Notes: a model not told the origin generated them from the letters alone. A stretch of 19,487 nucleotides of DNA from Candidatus Nealsonbacteria bacterium RIFCSPLOWO2_01_FULL_38_120 (GCA_001821475.1 MHMF01000003.1:1-19487); one strand, 5' to 3'. Positions 6,691 to 13,374 are shown, counted from the stretch's first letter. Translations and numbers: made by a program.

Positions 6691-7722
6691 TTATTTCCTC
6701 CTGTTTTTCGTTGCCAATTGACCGCAGGCGCCTGTAATGTCTTCGCCAAAACGATATCTTCGGGTAACCGCCACGCCCTCACTCTCTAATATTTTTTTGA
6801 ATTTCTCAATTTTTGAAGACGAAGAGGACTTAAAAGGCGATAACGGAGTTTTCATCCCAAGTGTAGCGAGGGATCCCATGGAATTATAAGAAATCAAATT
6901 GACGAAATAAAGGGGCTTTTTCATCAGCTTGGCTAACGCTTTAGCGTGTTCTTTGGAGTCGTTTATATTATCTATCATTATATATTCAAACATCACCCGG
7001 CGACAAGTCTTTTTAATATAATCATCAACTGCCTTCAAAATTTTATCAATGGTATATTTTTTGTTAACCGGTATTAATTCCGAACGAAGCTTGTCAGCGG
7101 GAGCGTGGAGAGAAATAGCTAAATTTATCTGCAACTCCTCTTTCGCTAATTTCTCAATTCCCTCAACAATGCCAACAGTGGAAATTGAAAAATGCCTTGC
7201 TCCCAAATTAAATCCTTCCTTGTCGTTTAATATTTTTATCGCCCCTATGACATTTTGATAGTTCAAAAACGGCTCGCCCATTCCCATAAAAACAACATTA
7301 GTAATTTTTTCTCCAATTGTTTTCAGATAGCGGACGAAAAATAAGACTTGCGAAACAATTTCCCATGCGTCAAGATTTCTTTTAAACCCTATTTTGCCAG
7401 TGGCGCAAAAAGAACAATTCAAGGAGCACCCGATTTGGGAAGAAACGCAAATAGTATTTCTTTTATCTTTATGACGCATTAAAACAGTTTCAACCAATAA
7501 GCCATCGTCAAAAAAAATAACTGCTTTTATTGTCCTTTCATCTTTAGAAAAAATTTTTTCGGCGGATATTTTAATGGGACATTTTTTATTTAATTCTTCT
7601 CTTAAATCTAACGGCAACACTCTTGCCTCCTGCCAATTCTGAATTAAATCCTGAAAAAGAGCGCTTTTTGCCTGCCCCAAACGATATTTCGGCTCGGCAT
7701 TAAATAATTCTTGCCATTGCAT
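6691..7722 (-). CDS. rlmN: Radical SAM 23S rRNA/tRNA adenine-C2 methyltransferase RlmN
   Basis: A 343-residue RlmN/Cfr-family enzyme that methylates C2 of A2503 in 23S rRNA and A37 in some tRNAs. The 4Fe-4S-binding CxxxCxxC is at Cys99, Cys103 and Cys106 (IGCSLNCSFCATG), preceded by the ICVSSQ strand typical of the family. GMGEPFLNY and AISLHAP are the SAM-binding motifs, and Cys333 in ITGACGQLA is the C-terminal catalytic cysteine that forms the methyl-enzyme intermediate. The length matches the family. ATG 7722 starts 12 bp from a 56-bp perfect palindrome in the leader. RlmN is favoured over Cfr because it is the housekeeping member and nothing nearby suggests resistance. Confidence 0.93.
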   Translation of the reverse strand: MQWQELFNAEPKYRLGQAKSALFQDLIQNWQEARVLPLDLREELNKKCPIKISAEKIFSKDERTIKAVIFFDDGLLVETVLMRHKDKRNTICVSSQIGCSLNCSFCATGKIGFKRNLDAWEIVSQVLFFVRYLKTIGEKITNVVFMGMGEPFLNYQNVIGAIKILNDKEGFNLGARHFSISTVGIVEGIEKLAKEELQINLAISLHAPADKLRSELIPVNKKYTIDKILKAVDDYIKKTCRRVMFEYIMIDNINDSKEHAKALAKLMKKPLYFVNLISYNSMGSLATLGMKTPLSPFKSSSSSKIEKFKKILESEGVAVTRRYRFGEDITGACGQLATKNRRK

Positions 7723-7733
7723 AAAATTTACAA

Positions 7734-7789
7734 TAAATTCATCGTAGTAAATTTCCTACGATCGTAGGAAATTTACTACGATGAATTTA
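7734..7789. repeat. 56-bp perfect palindrome centred on ACGATCGT
   Basis: Both 28-bp halves are exact reverse complements, centre between 7761 and 7762. It lies between the cold-shock gene and the rlmN start. Its inner 40 bp are nearly the same as the palindrome at 11072-11111 (TCGTAGTAAA arms, ACGATCGT centre, ATGAATTTA tail), so these two are copies of one dispersed repeat. Confidence 0.85.
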
Positions 7790-7806
7790 CGGAAATTAGA
7801 AATTCT

Positions 7807-7852
7807 GTAAAAAATTATCCAGCCCATAATTGTGGGTTGGATAATTTTTTAC
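7807..7852 (-). terminator. Intrinsic terminator of the cold-shock gene
   Basis: A 46-bp inverted repeat with arms GTAAAAAATTATCCA and complement, AATT at the centre and two G-T pairs, lying 21 bp beyond the csp stop. On the minus strand the arm ends in a T6 tract. It is separate from the adjacent CGATCG palindrome at 7734. Confidence 0.75.
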
Positions 7853-7872
7853 TTAACTTAATAGACCAACAA

Positions 7873-8070
7873 CTAAATGCGATTTACATTTGTAGCGTTT
7901 GGCCCTTTTGGAGAATCGGTCTTATCAAAAGACACTCTGTCACCCACTTTCAGTTCATCATAGCTTACGCCTTTAAGCTCATTGCTATGAAAAAACAAGT
8001 CCTTCTCTTCTCCATCAACGGTGATAAATCCAAATCCTCTGTCTGTAAGATTTTTGATTGTTCCTTCCAT
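7873..8070 (-). CDS. Cold-shock domain protein (CspA family)
   Basis: A 65-residue single-domain cold-shock protein, a single-stranded nucleic-acid-binding beta-barrel acting as RNA chaperone. RNP1 is RGFGFI and RNP2 is DLFFHS, followed by the KVGDRVSFD strand and a PKGPNATNV tail typical of the family. ATG 8070 is used because homology starts at MEGTIK and an AAGG ribosome site lies about 11 bp upstream; an in-frame TTG at 8100 would add ten unrelated residues. A predicted promoter near 8271-8299 implies a ~190-nt leader with two hairpins, which fits the long structured leaders known for cold-shock mRNAs. A strong terminator follows. Confidence 0.93.
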   Translation of the reverse strand: MEGTIKNLTDRGFGFITVDGEEKDLFFHSNELKGVSYDELKVGDRVSFDKTDSPKGPNATNVNRI

Positions 8071-8129
8071 GATATTGATACCTTGAGTTGCGAAATTCAA
8101 AGTATTTATATTAACTAATTAATATTTTA

Positions 8130-8182
8130 AGGTTTACCCTGTTAAATAATTGCAAAACAAATTTAACAGAGTGAATCCTAAA
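8130..8182 (-). promoter_or_regulatory. Structured 5' leader hairpin of the cold-shock mRNA
   Basis: The minus-strand RNA can form a stem of ACTCTGTTAAAT (8172-8161) with ATTTAACAGGGT (8147-8136) around a 13-nt loop, extended outward by imperfect pairing of AGGATTC with AAACCTT. A second hairpin is possible at about 8216-8245 (AGGCCCG with CGGGTCT). No known riboswitch class is recognised. Confidence 0.45.
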
Positions 8183-8270
8183 GTTTAGTCCCCTGAATAA
8201 CCTCGACCAGATTTTCATTAGACCCGCTCCTTATTAAGCCGGGCCTATTAGGCAACTATCTTATAATACA

Positions 8271-8299
8271 ACATTAGCATATAAGGATTAATAAGTCAA
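8271..8299 (-). promoter_or_regulatory. Predicted promoter of the cold-shock gene
   Basis: Minus-strand -35 TTGACT (8299-8294), 17-bp spacer and -10 TAATGT (8276-8271); a TATTAT lies a few bases downstream as an alternative -10. It is placed about 190 bp upstream of the csp start codon. Confidence 0.4.
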
Positions 8300-8307
8300 T
8301 CCTGTAA

Positions 8308-8347
8308 GAAATAGCCCGCTCCGATATCCATCGGAGCGGGCGTAATT
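8308..8347 (-). terminator. Terminator hairpin of the cysteine-repeat gene
   Basis: Perfect 12-bp stem GCCCGCTCCGAT / ATCGGAGCGGGC with an ATCC loop (8314-8341), extended by AGAAAT / ATTTCT arms. It lies 16 bp past the stop codon. The core resembles that of the hairpin at 18945. Confidence 0.7.
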
Positions 8348-8357
8348 TCTAATGGGG

Positions 8358-10274
8358 TTAATCCCCAAATAATTTTAACAAGGCACCCAACAATAATTTT
8401 AAGCGATTAACGGCTGTCGGAGGTGTTGGATTTTCAAATGTAGGCAAAGGAATTTCACTCGGAGAAGGAGGCGTTATATTATTTGCCGGGAGCTGCTGTT
8501 GATTGACCGGCGGCTGCAAATTAACTGGCGGCTGTTGAACAGACGGCTGTTGAATAAATTCAGGCTGGATCTGTCCATCTGGCAGATAAGGAATATATTC
8601 CCCAGGCAATGACGACTCTCCGGGCTGAGCCGGAGAGAATTGTTGCGGGCAATATTCTCCCTGGCATTCTCTTTGTGGAATTAATCTGTTTTGCATTCCT
8701 GGTTGGACTTCATATCCTTCGGGTTTAATAGGCATATTTTGGATTTCCTGCTCTTCAAAATTTGAAGGACCAGTGCCTGGCGCAAATTGCCCGTTTTCCG
8801 CAGGAATAAAATTCTTGCAATCATCGGGGTTTGATTCGCAATAAACCGCGCATTCTTCCGGGCCCTTGCACCATCCAGGACCGGCTTGTTGTGGCATTAT
8901 TTGACCGCCAGGATTTATCTCGCCCGGGCCCGGCTGAAATCTCTGACACTCTTCTGGATTTGACTTGCAATATGCCTTGCATTCTTCAGGATTGACGCAA
9001 CCGCCCGGCCCTGTCTGGTCTTCAGGCGATATTATGCCACCTTCGCCGGGTCCGCCTTGCCCATTAGGTCTGGTTGAACCCATCTCTCTTTTAAAACATT
9101 CGCGCATTTTGTCGCCGATTTCTCGAGGAGGCATAGCGCCGCCACCCTTAAACTTTTCCATCATTTCGGTCCCAAATTGCTCATTAAGACAATCAAGAAC
9201 AACTGGCGGGGCCTGACTTAAAGATTCCTGAAATCTTTGCTTGCCTTCTTCCATCTGCCTTAAATCTTCTTCCGGAATCAACCCGTACTCTTTGCCGAAA
9301 TTAAAACAGGTTTCCTGGTTGTCGGGATTATTGCAAAACGCCTCGCATTCTTCCTTGCCCTTGCAATCGCCCGGTCCCTTGCCGCCTGTTTTTCTTGCCA
9401 TCGCGGCATCTTCGGCGGTCATAAATCCTGCCGCTTCAGCGAAATTCATACATTCTTCAAAATGGCTTTCTTCATTGCAATAAACATCGCATTCTTCCTT
9501 GCCTTTGCAAGCCGGCGGCTTAACTCCCTTCCTAATGGCTTGTAATATTTTCTGGCTGTCTTCTTTTTCTTTGTCACTCATAAAACCAGCTTCCATAGCA
9601 AAAGTCATACACTTTTCCATATTATCAGGATTACTACAATATTCATCGCACTCATTCCTGCCCCTGCATGGAAGCGGCTTAATTCCTCTCCTGAGAGCAG
9701 ATAACATTTTTTGAGCATCTTCAAGTTCTTTACCTTGAATAAAGCCTGCTTCCGCGCCAAAAGATATGCACTCCTCCATATGCTCGGATTCATTGCAATA
9801 AATATCGCATTGCTTTTTATTCCCGCATGGGGGCGGCTTGACTCCTCTTTTAATGGTGGCTTGAACTTTCTTGGCCTCTTCTAATTCTTGCGACGGTATT
9901 AAATTATTATTTTCAGCAAAAGCAATGCATTCGTCAATATGAGCTATGTCATTGCAAAATGTTTCGCACTCTTTTTTGCCATTACAATTACCCGGACCCT
10001 TGGATCCGGTTGCCACAAAATTTTTAGCTATCTTGATTTCTTGTTTAGACATCAAATTATTCCGCTCCGCAAAATCCAAACAGATATTAGCGTTTTCCGG
10101 ATTATCGCAATACATTCGGCAAGCGCTTTCATCCGAGCAATTACCTAACTCCGCGACGGGATATTGAATATTTGCCCCGGCTCCTGCTTGGGCGAGAACA
10201 TTGCTGATAAAAATAACCGAACTGATTATTGTAAAATTTACGATTGTGAAACTTATAAAATATCTTGCTTTCAT
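8358..10274 (-). CDS. Secreted cysteine-rich repeat protein (eight C-x5-C-x3-C repeats)
   Basis: A 638-residue protein with an N-terminal signal peptide: a charged MKAR, a hydrophobic stretch to about residue 27 and a probable signal-peptidase site after VLAQA. It has eight repeats of C-x5-C-x3-C-x(6-8)-C followed by xxF, for example CNGKKECETFCNDIAHIDEC. Six lie in the N-terminal half at roughly 45-50 residue spacing with an amphipathic helix between them; two shorter ones follow a central linker. The C-terminal ~130 residues are Pro/Gln-rich, ending in a short hydrophobic segment LKLLLGALLKLF. Four Cys per repeat suggest two disulphides each in an exported protein. Such repeat proteins occur in Patescibacteria surface proteomes, but no function is established. 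The small membrane-protein gene immediately upstream is probably co-transcribed. Confidence 0.8.
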   Translation of the reverse strand: MKARYFISFTIVNFTIISSVIFISNVLAQAGAGANIQYPVAELGNCSDESACRMYCDNPENANICLDFAERNNLMSKQEIKIAKNFVATGSKGPGNCNGKKECETFCNDIAHIDECIAFAENNNLIPSQELEEAKKVQATIKRGVKPPPCGNKKQCDIYCNESEHMEECISFGAEAGFIQGKELEDAQKMLSALRRGIKPLPCRGRNECDEYCSNPDNMEKCMTFAMEAGFMSDKEKEDSQKILQAIRKGVKPPACKGKEECDVYCNEESHFEECMNFAEAAGFMTAEDAAMARKTGGKGPGDCKGKEECEAFCNNPDNQETCFNFGKEYGLIPEEDLRQMEEGKQRFQESLSQAPPVVLDCLNEQFGTEMMEKFKGGGAMPPREIGDKMRECFKREMGSTRPNGQGGPGEGGIISPEDQTGPGGCVNPEECKAYCKSNPEECQRFQPGPGEINPGGQIMPQQAGPGWCKGPEECAVYCESNPDDCKNFIPAENGQFAPGTGPSNFEEQEIQNMPIKPEGYEVQPGMQNRLIPQRECQGEYCPQQFSPAQPGESSLPGEYIPYLPDGQIQPEFIQQPSVQQPPVNLQPPVNQQQLPANNITPPSPSEIPLPTFENPTPPTAVNRLKLLLGALLKLFGD

Positions 10275-10332
10275 ATATTAGTGCTTAAAAGGGTTAGCCC
10301 TTCGCGATGGCTCAAGACTAATCCTGAATTAT

Positions 10333-10695
10333 TTATTCAAATGGATTGATTTTAATATCCTTAAAAGGATTTGCCTTGTCGGCCGGATTAAGGTCAGGCC
10401 TATTTTCCAGGGGATTTATCTGGATTGACGGCAAAACGCCCTTAAGCGCGCTTTCTGTTATTTTTTCCACAGCATCTCCAATTTCTTCTAATGTTTGCTC
10501 TCCATTAGACAATATTTCAGCCCCCTTCCATATTTTCCAACCATAATATCCTCCAGCCATTAAACCAATCAGCAAAACAACTGCCGCAACAATAATTATT
10601 TTCCTTGGAATTTTATTTATTTTATCTTCTATATTCGCTATATTTATATTCTTGTCTGCGAAATTTTTATCCGCAGGAATTTGTTGTGCATCCAT
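10333..10695 (-). CDS. Single-pass membrane protein, function unknown
   Basis: A 120-residue protein: a charged cytoplasmic N-terminus (residues 1-32), one transmembrane helix IIIVAAVVLLIGLMAGGYYG (about 33-52), and an extracytoplasmic tail with a short helical region (EQTLEEIGDAVEKITESALK) and an Asn/Pro-rich end repeating INPLE, ANPFK, INPFE. It lies 58 bp upstream of the cysteine-repeat gene on the same strand, with an extended -10 promoter before it and no clear terminator in between, so the two are probably one operon and may form an envelope complex. That link is inference; no family is recognised. Confidence 0.7.
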   Translation of the reverse strand: MDAQQIPADKNFADKNINIANIEDKINKIPRKIIIVAAVVLLIGLMAGGYYGWKIWKGAEILSNGEQTLEEIGDAVEKITESALKGVLPSIQINPLENRPDLNPADKANPFKDIKINPFE

Positions 10696-10737
10696 GATGT
10701 AAAAGATTAATTAATAATTTATCAACCTTATTTTTTA

Positions 10738-10746
10738 ATTATACCA
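10738..10746 (-). promoter_or_regulatory. Extended -10 promoter of the membrane protein / Cys-repeat operon
   Basis: Minus strand TGGTATAAT, a perfect TATAAT with the TGn extension, about 43 bp upstream of the ATG at 10695. No good -35 is seen, which is usual for extended -10 promoters. Confidence 0.5.
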
Positions 10747-10810
10747 TACATCTATTTTATCCACTAACAAGCAATGCATTCTTGTAAAAAATGACGCCAG
10801 CTTTATTTTT

Positions 10811-11062
10811 CTAACTAATAGCGCCTTCTTTTTTGAGAAGTGAAGATTTTTGGGCGGTTCCTCTGTTATATCCGCCAAGTTCGCCATTGCTTTTAATTAC
10901 TCTATGGCAAGGAATAGCCGGATTATAATTTTTGCGCAGAATACTCCCTACTGCCCGCCAAGCCCTATAATTTCCCGCTTTTTCCGCGACATCTTTATAG
11001 CTCAATGTCTCTCCTTTTGGAATTTTTTTTATAATATTGAAAACCTTATCATTGAAATCCAT
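10811..11062 (-). CDS. MGMT/ATL-family DNA alkyltransferase, DNA-binding domain only
   Basis: An 83-residue protein corresponding to the C-terminal domain of O6-methylguanine-DNA methyltransferase. It has the winged-helix region (IPKGETLSYKDVAEKAG), the recognition helix with the RAVGSIL segment, and the active-site PCHRVI with the acceptor cysteine, followed by GELGGYN. Because the cysteine is present it could transfer alkyl groups itself, unlike ATL proteins where it is replaced by Trp or Ala; the N-terminal domain of full MGMT is absent, as in many short bacterial members. ATG 11062 fits the family start; an upstream GTG would extend into the palindrome at 11072-11111. The preceding gene is yggU. 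Confidence 0.88.
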   Translation of the reverse strand: MDFNDKVFNIIKKIPKGETLSYKDVAEKAGNYRAWRAVGSILRKNYNPAIPCHRVIKSNGELGGYNRGTAQKSSLLKKEGAIS

Positions 11063-11071
11063 ACCAATAGG

Positions 11072-11111
11072 TCGTAGTAAAAAATCCACGATCGTAGGAA
11101 TTTTACTACGA
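11072..11111. repeat. 40-bp imperfect palindrome centred on ACGATCGT
   Basis: Arms TCGTAGTAAAAAATCC and GGAATTTTACTACGA with about two mismatches, lying between yggU and the MGMT-like gene. It is a slightly decayed relative of the perfect palindrome at 7734-7789, including the ATGAATTTA extension on the right. Confidence 0.75.
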
Positions 11112-11154
11112 TGAATTTATTATATTTTTATCATGCTTTGATTATGTTTTTGTT

Positions 11155-11376
11155 CTATTCTATTATTTCAATTAATTTTTGACGGCTGAAACAACCGGAC
11201 ACAATTCTTACCTTTAATTGTGAAACGTTAAAATATTCTGATAATGCCCTTACAACGCCTTTATTCGCCAACCCTTTTACCGGCGGCTCTTTGACTGAAA
11301 CCGAAAAATGAGTGTCGTCAATTTTCTCCACTTTTTCCTCGCGGCTCGCCGGTTTCACCTTAACAAAAATCTCCAT
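11155..11376 (-). CDS. DUF167 (YggU) family protein
   Basis: A 73-residue protein of the YggU/DUF167 family: MEIFVKVKPASREEKVEKID, then FSVSVKEPPVKGLANKGVVR with the conserved P-KG-AN motif, and VRIVSGCFSRQKLIEI in place of the usual SG-SRxKxI motif. The family has a known fold but no agreed role. The length is normal. ATG 11376 lies 5 bp after the stop of a truncated upstream reading frame. The palindrome at 11072-11111 follows and may terminate transcription. Confidence 0.85.
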   Translation of the reverse strand: MEIFVKVKPASREEKVEKIDDTHFSVSVKEPPVKGLANKGVVRALSEYFNVSQLKVRIVSGCFSRQKLIEIIE

Positions 11377-11380
11377 AACA

Positions 11381-11544
11381 TTAAGACAATTTAACTATTT
11401 CTTGTTCAGCGAAATTTAAATATTTTTCAGCTCTGCTGTTTTGACTTAAAATAAATCTGTAAGCCGGCTGGATCATCGCCCCTCTTGTATGGTAAAGTTT
11501 TCTAATCGCAGAAGAAACATTTAATCCTGTTAATTGCGCTACTT
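11381..11544 (-). pseudogene. C-terminal remnant of an unrecognised gene
   Basis: An open frame without a start codon follows a TAA near 11545 and reads IWQVAQLTGLNVSSAIRKLY, then HTRGAMIQPAYRFILSQNSR, ending in a TAA at 11381 just 5 bp before yggU. The sequence looks like a helix-rich protein tail with a possible helix-turn-helix character (VAQLTGLNVSSAIRKL). An internal ATG could give a very short peptide. No family is recognised, so it is reported as a remnant. Confidence 0.4.
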
Positions 11545-11565
11545 GCCAAATTTATTGCGATACAT

Positions 11566-12033
11566 TTAATTAAGCGTCAAAATAGAAAAGTTTAAAATTG
11601 CCGCGAAGCTTACCCAAAGAATATAGGGCAGTAAAAGATAAGCCGCCTGTTTAGAAATTTTGGCAAAAGCAACGATATTAACAAAAATAGCGAACCAAAG
11701 AAAAATAATCGCAACGAACGCGGCGCCGAGATTATGAAAACCGAAGAACACAATTGACCAAAGCGCGTTTAAGGCAAGTTGGACGGCAAAAATCAAAACC
11801 GCTATTTTTGATTTTTTATTCTCCAATCCTCTGCCCCATATAAAATAAAGAGAAATTCCCATCAACAAAAAAAGCAATGTCCAGACAGGAGCGAAAATCC
11901 AGTTTGGCGGATTAAAGCTCGGCTTTTCTAACCCTGCATACCAAGCCGGTATTGCAGGAGTGGTAAAAAGCGAACCCGCTAAACCAGCCAATTGAGGCAA
12001 AGCAAGGGAGATTATAAGGCGCTTGTAATTCAA
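11566..12033 (-). CDS. tspO: TspO/MBR family protein
   Basis: A 155-residue five-helix membrane protein of the TspO/translocator family, which binds porphyrins and related ligands and is linked to stress or tetrapyrrole control. Visible motifs are PQLAGLAGSLFT, KPSFNPPNWIFAPVWTLLF, LNALWSIVFFG and LPYILWVSFAAILN, all typical. The chosen start is TTG 12033, because the N-terminus MNYKRLIISLALPQ fits the family and no in-frame ATG precedes it; the start overlaps a sequence (ACTTTGAATTACAA) identical to the end of the MITE copy at 461. The upstream 178 bp hold a hairpin but no obvious promoter. Confidence 0.92.
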   Translation of the reverse strand: MNYKRLIISLALPQLAGLAGSLFTTPAIPAWYAGLEKPSFNPPNWIFAPVWTLLFLLMGISLYFIWGRGLENKKSKIAVLIFAVQLALNALWSIVFFGFHNLGAAFVAIIFLWFAIFVNIVAFAKISKQAAYLLLPYILWVSFAAILNFSILTLN

Positions 12034-12097
12034 AGTAGATATAATTTCTGTGTTCGGTCAAAGCGCAAAAGCAATCTTTTACACTTTCCCTCACTTG

Positions 12098-12159
12098 AAA
12101 TTATCAGAAAAGCGACGAGGTTTATACGGATGTATAAGCCGAAGAGCTTTTATGATTTT
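12098..12159. repeat. Intergenic hairpin upstream of tspO
   Basis: Inner stem GGTTTATAC / GTATAAGCC around a GGAT loop, inside an outer imperfect stem AAATTATCAGAAAAGC / GCTTTTATGATTTT. It lies between the MITE copy and tspO and has a similar nested layout, possibly a decayed relative. Confidence 0.45.
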
Positions 12160-12212
12160 GTAGCTAAAATATTCAATTACAGCAGAAAGGTTATTATGCG
12201 ACAAGTTTATTA

Positions 12213-12384
12213 CTTTGAATTACGAAATGCCCCATATAAAATGAATTTCAGGTCCTTTCTCCAAATTTCAGCCGCAAATTCGCTATAACTCGTAAGCATA
12301 TCCATTGGATATGCTTCCTCGTTCTATCAAATTTTCGCTCTGAAATTTGAAGAAAGTACCAAGAAAGCATTTCGCAATTCAAAG
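12213..12384. mobile_element. MITE-like long inverted-repeat element, copy 2
   Basis: 172 bp with the same outer (CTTTGAATTACGAAATGC), middle (CTCCAAATTTCAG) and central (GCATATCCATTGGATATGC) arms as copies 1 and 3, in the same orientation. TTATTA flanks both ends (12207-12212 and 12385-12390). It lies between tspO and a small acidic-protein gene. Confidence 0.75.
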
Positions 12385-12402
12385 TTATTATACCAAAATT
12401 AT

Positions 12403-12431
12403 CTACAACAACAAAGGGCGCTTAGGCGCCC
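12403..12431 (-). terminator. Terminator overlapping the stop of the acidic small protein
   Basis: Stem GGGCGC / GCGCCC around CTAA on the minus strand, the loop holding the stop codon, then TTTGTTGTTG. Confidence 0.65.
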
Positions 12432-12562
12432 CTTTCTTTTGAAGAGTCATCCTGCTCTTCCTCGTCGCTCAAGGGAGAAATTTTCCGAATCTCCTGCCCG
12501 CTGAAACAACCCATTAAGTCCATTTCTTCCCAGTCCATTTCCCACTCTTTTAGATTGTCCAT
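12422..12562 (-). CDS. Small acidic protein (46 residues), function unknown
   Basis: A short gene with strong initiation signals: AAAGGAGAA centred about 8 bp before ATG 12562, and an intrinsic terminator overlapping its stop codon. The product is 46 residues and very acidic (MDNLKEWEMDWEEMDLMGCF at the start, then SPLSDEEEQDDSSKER near the end), with one cysteine and no membrane segment. The leader is U-rich and carries a hairpin followed by eight Ts, as in an attenuator. No family is recognised. It could be an acidic DNA-mimic-like regulator or a signalling peptide, but that is speculation; the support is the ribosome site, terminator and self-contained unit. Confidence 0.6.
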   Translation of the reverse strand: MDNLKEWEMDWEEMDLMGCFSGQEIRKISPLSDEEEQDDSSKERGA

Positions 12563-12617
12563 TGTTTTCTCCTTTCACACAAAAAAAACAAACAAAAGAA
12601 CAAAACCGCAAAAGAAC

Positions 12618-12645
12618 AAAAAAAACCGATCTTTTTTTAGACCGG
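12618..12645 (-). terminator. Attenuator-like hairpin in the leader of the acidic small protein
   Basis: On the minus strand CCGGTCT (12645-12639) pairs with AGATCGG (12632-12626) with one G-T pair, followed at once by eight Ts (12625-12618). It lies 56-83 bp upstream of the ATG at 12562, so it would terminate before the gene unless bypassed. Downstream the leader repeats TTTTGTTCTTTTG-like runs. Confidence 0.6.
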
Positions 12646-12780
12646 CCAAGTTACGAACCGCAAAAAACTCAGCCAGTCAACAGATCGACTTTATCATTAT
12701 CAATTAATATATGGCAAATAGTAAATTTTGCGCCCATTACCATTATTATTAAGACGAAATAATCCTTGTTTTATTACACC

Positions 12781-13279
12781 TTAATTTATCTGCGTGAAAA
12801 GAACCACATAGTTCTTGCCGTATTCCTTGGCGCATTTCGGGCAAGCGGTGTAGGAAAAATATATTTTCTTCAATTCTTTTCCCTTGCTCTTGATATATTC
12901 CTCCGCCTCCTTCGCCCATTTGCCGACATTTTGGCAAATACCTTCAAAAACTTTTGTAAAAAAAACTTCTAAAATAGTCGCTATCTTCGCTCCCGGAACT
13001 TCTTTGGAAACATCAATATAAATATCAACTCCCCAAAGAGAATTTTCGTCAGCAAGCATTAATTGATATTCCACTTTCGCTCCCGCCGCCTCAATCAGCT
13101 TCATGTTTTTTATTACTTTCTAGCCAAAATTAAGAGAAACATGTAAAAAAACTTCTTATATGGTCTCTCGCGAATAATTTATTATTCCAGATTATTTCTT
13201 TGTCCTGCCACGGCTCCGGATTAAACGGCTCGCAACAGCCAGTTAATTTTATCGCTTGATTTATTGTTTGATTTTCCAT
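12781..13279 (-). pseudogene. Conserved ~165-residue protein, broken by a frameshift and a stop
   Basis: From ATG 13279 the frame reads MENQTINQAIKLTGCCEPFN, continues with PEPWQDKEIIWNNKLFARDH, then breaks in a T7 run near 13150. One-base correction gives FLHVSLNFG, an in-frame TAG, then KVIKNMKLIEAAGAKVEY and the rest through TACPKCAKEYGKNYVVLF to TAA at 12781. The whole corresponds to one protein with a CCEPF N-terminal motif and a CPKC C-terminal motif. From memory similar proteins, sometimes labelled hydrolase, exist in several phyla, but I cannot name a function. The 3' part could be translated from an ATG at 13104, giving 107 residues. Confidence 0.7.
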
Positions 13280-13328
13280 ATTTTTATTATAAACTAAATT
13301 TGCCGCTAAAAACAACGTTCCCAAATAT

Positions 13329-13374
13329 TTATCGTCAATTAAAAACCACGATCGTGGTTTTTAATTGACGATAA
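13329..13374. terminator. 46-bp perfect palindrome centred on ACGATCGT
   Basis: Both 23-bp halves are exact complements; centre between 13351 and 13352. It lies upstream of the broken gene at 12781-13279. The arms contain A5 and T5 runs, giving bidirectional terminator-like features. Confidence 0.75.

Noticed and set aside
8358..10274. CRISPR array or DNA tandem repeat in the cysteine-repeat gene
   Set aside because: The periodicity is in the protein; the DNA of the repeats is diverged and lies in one open frame.
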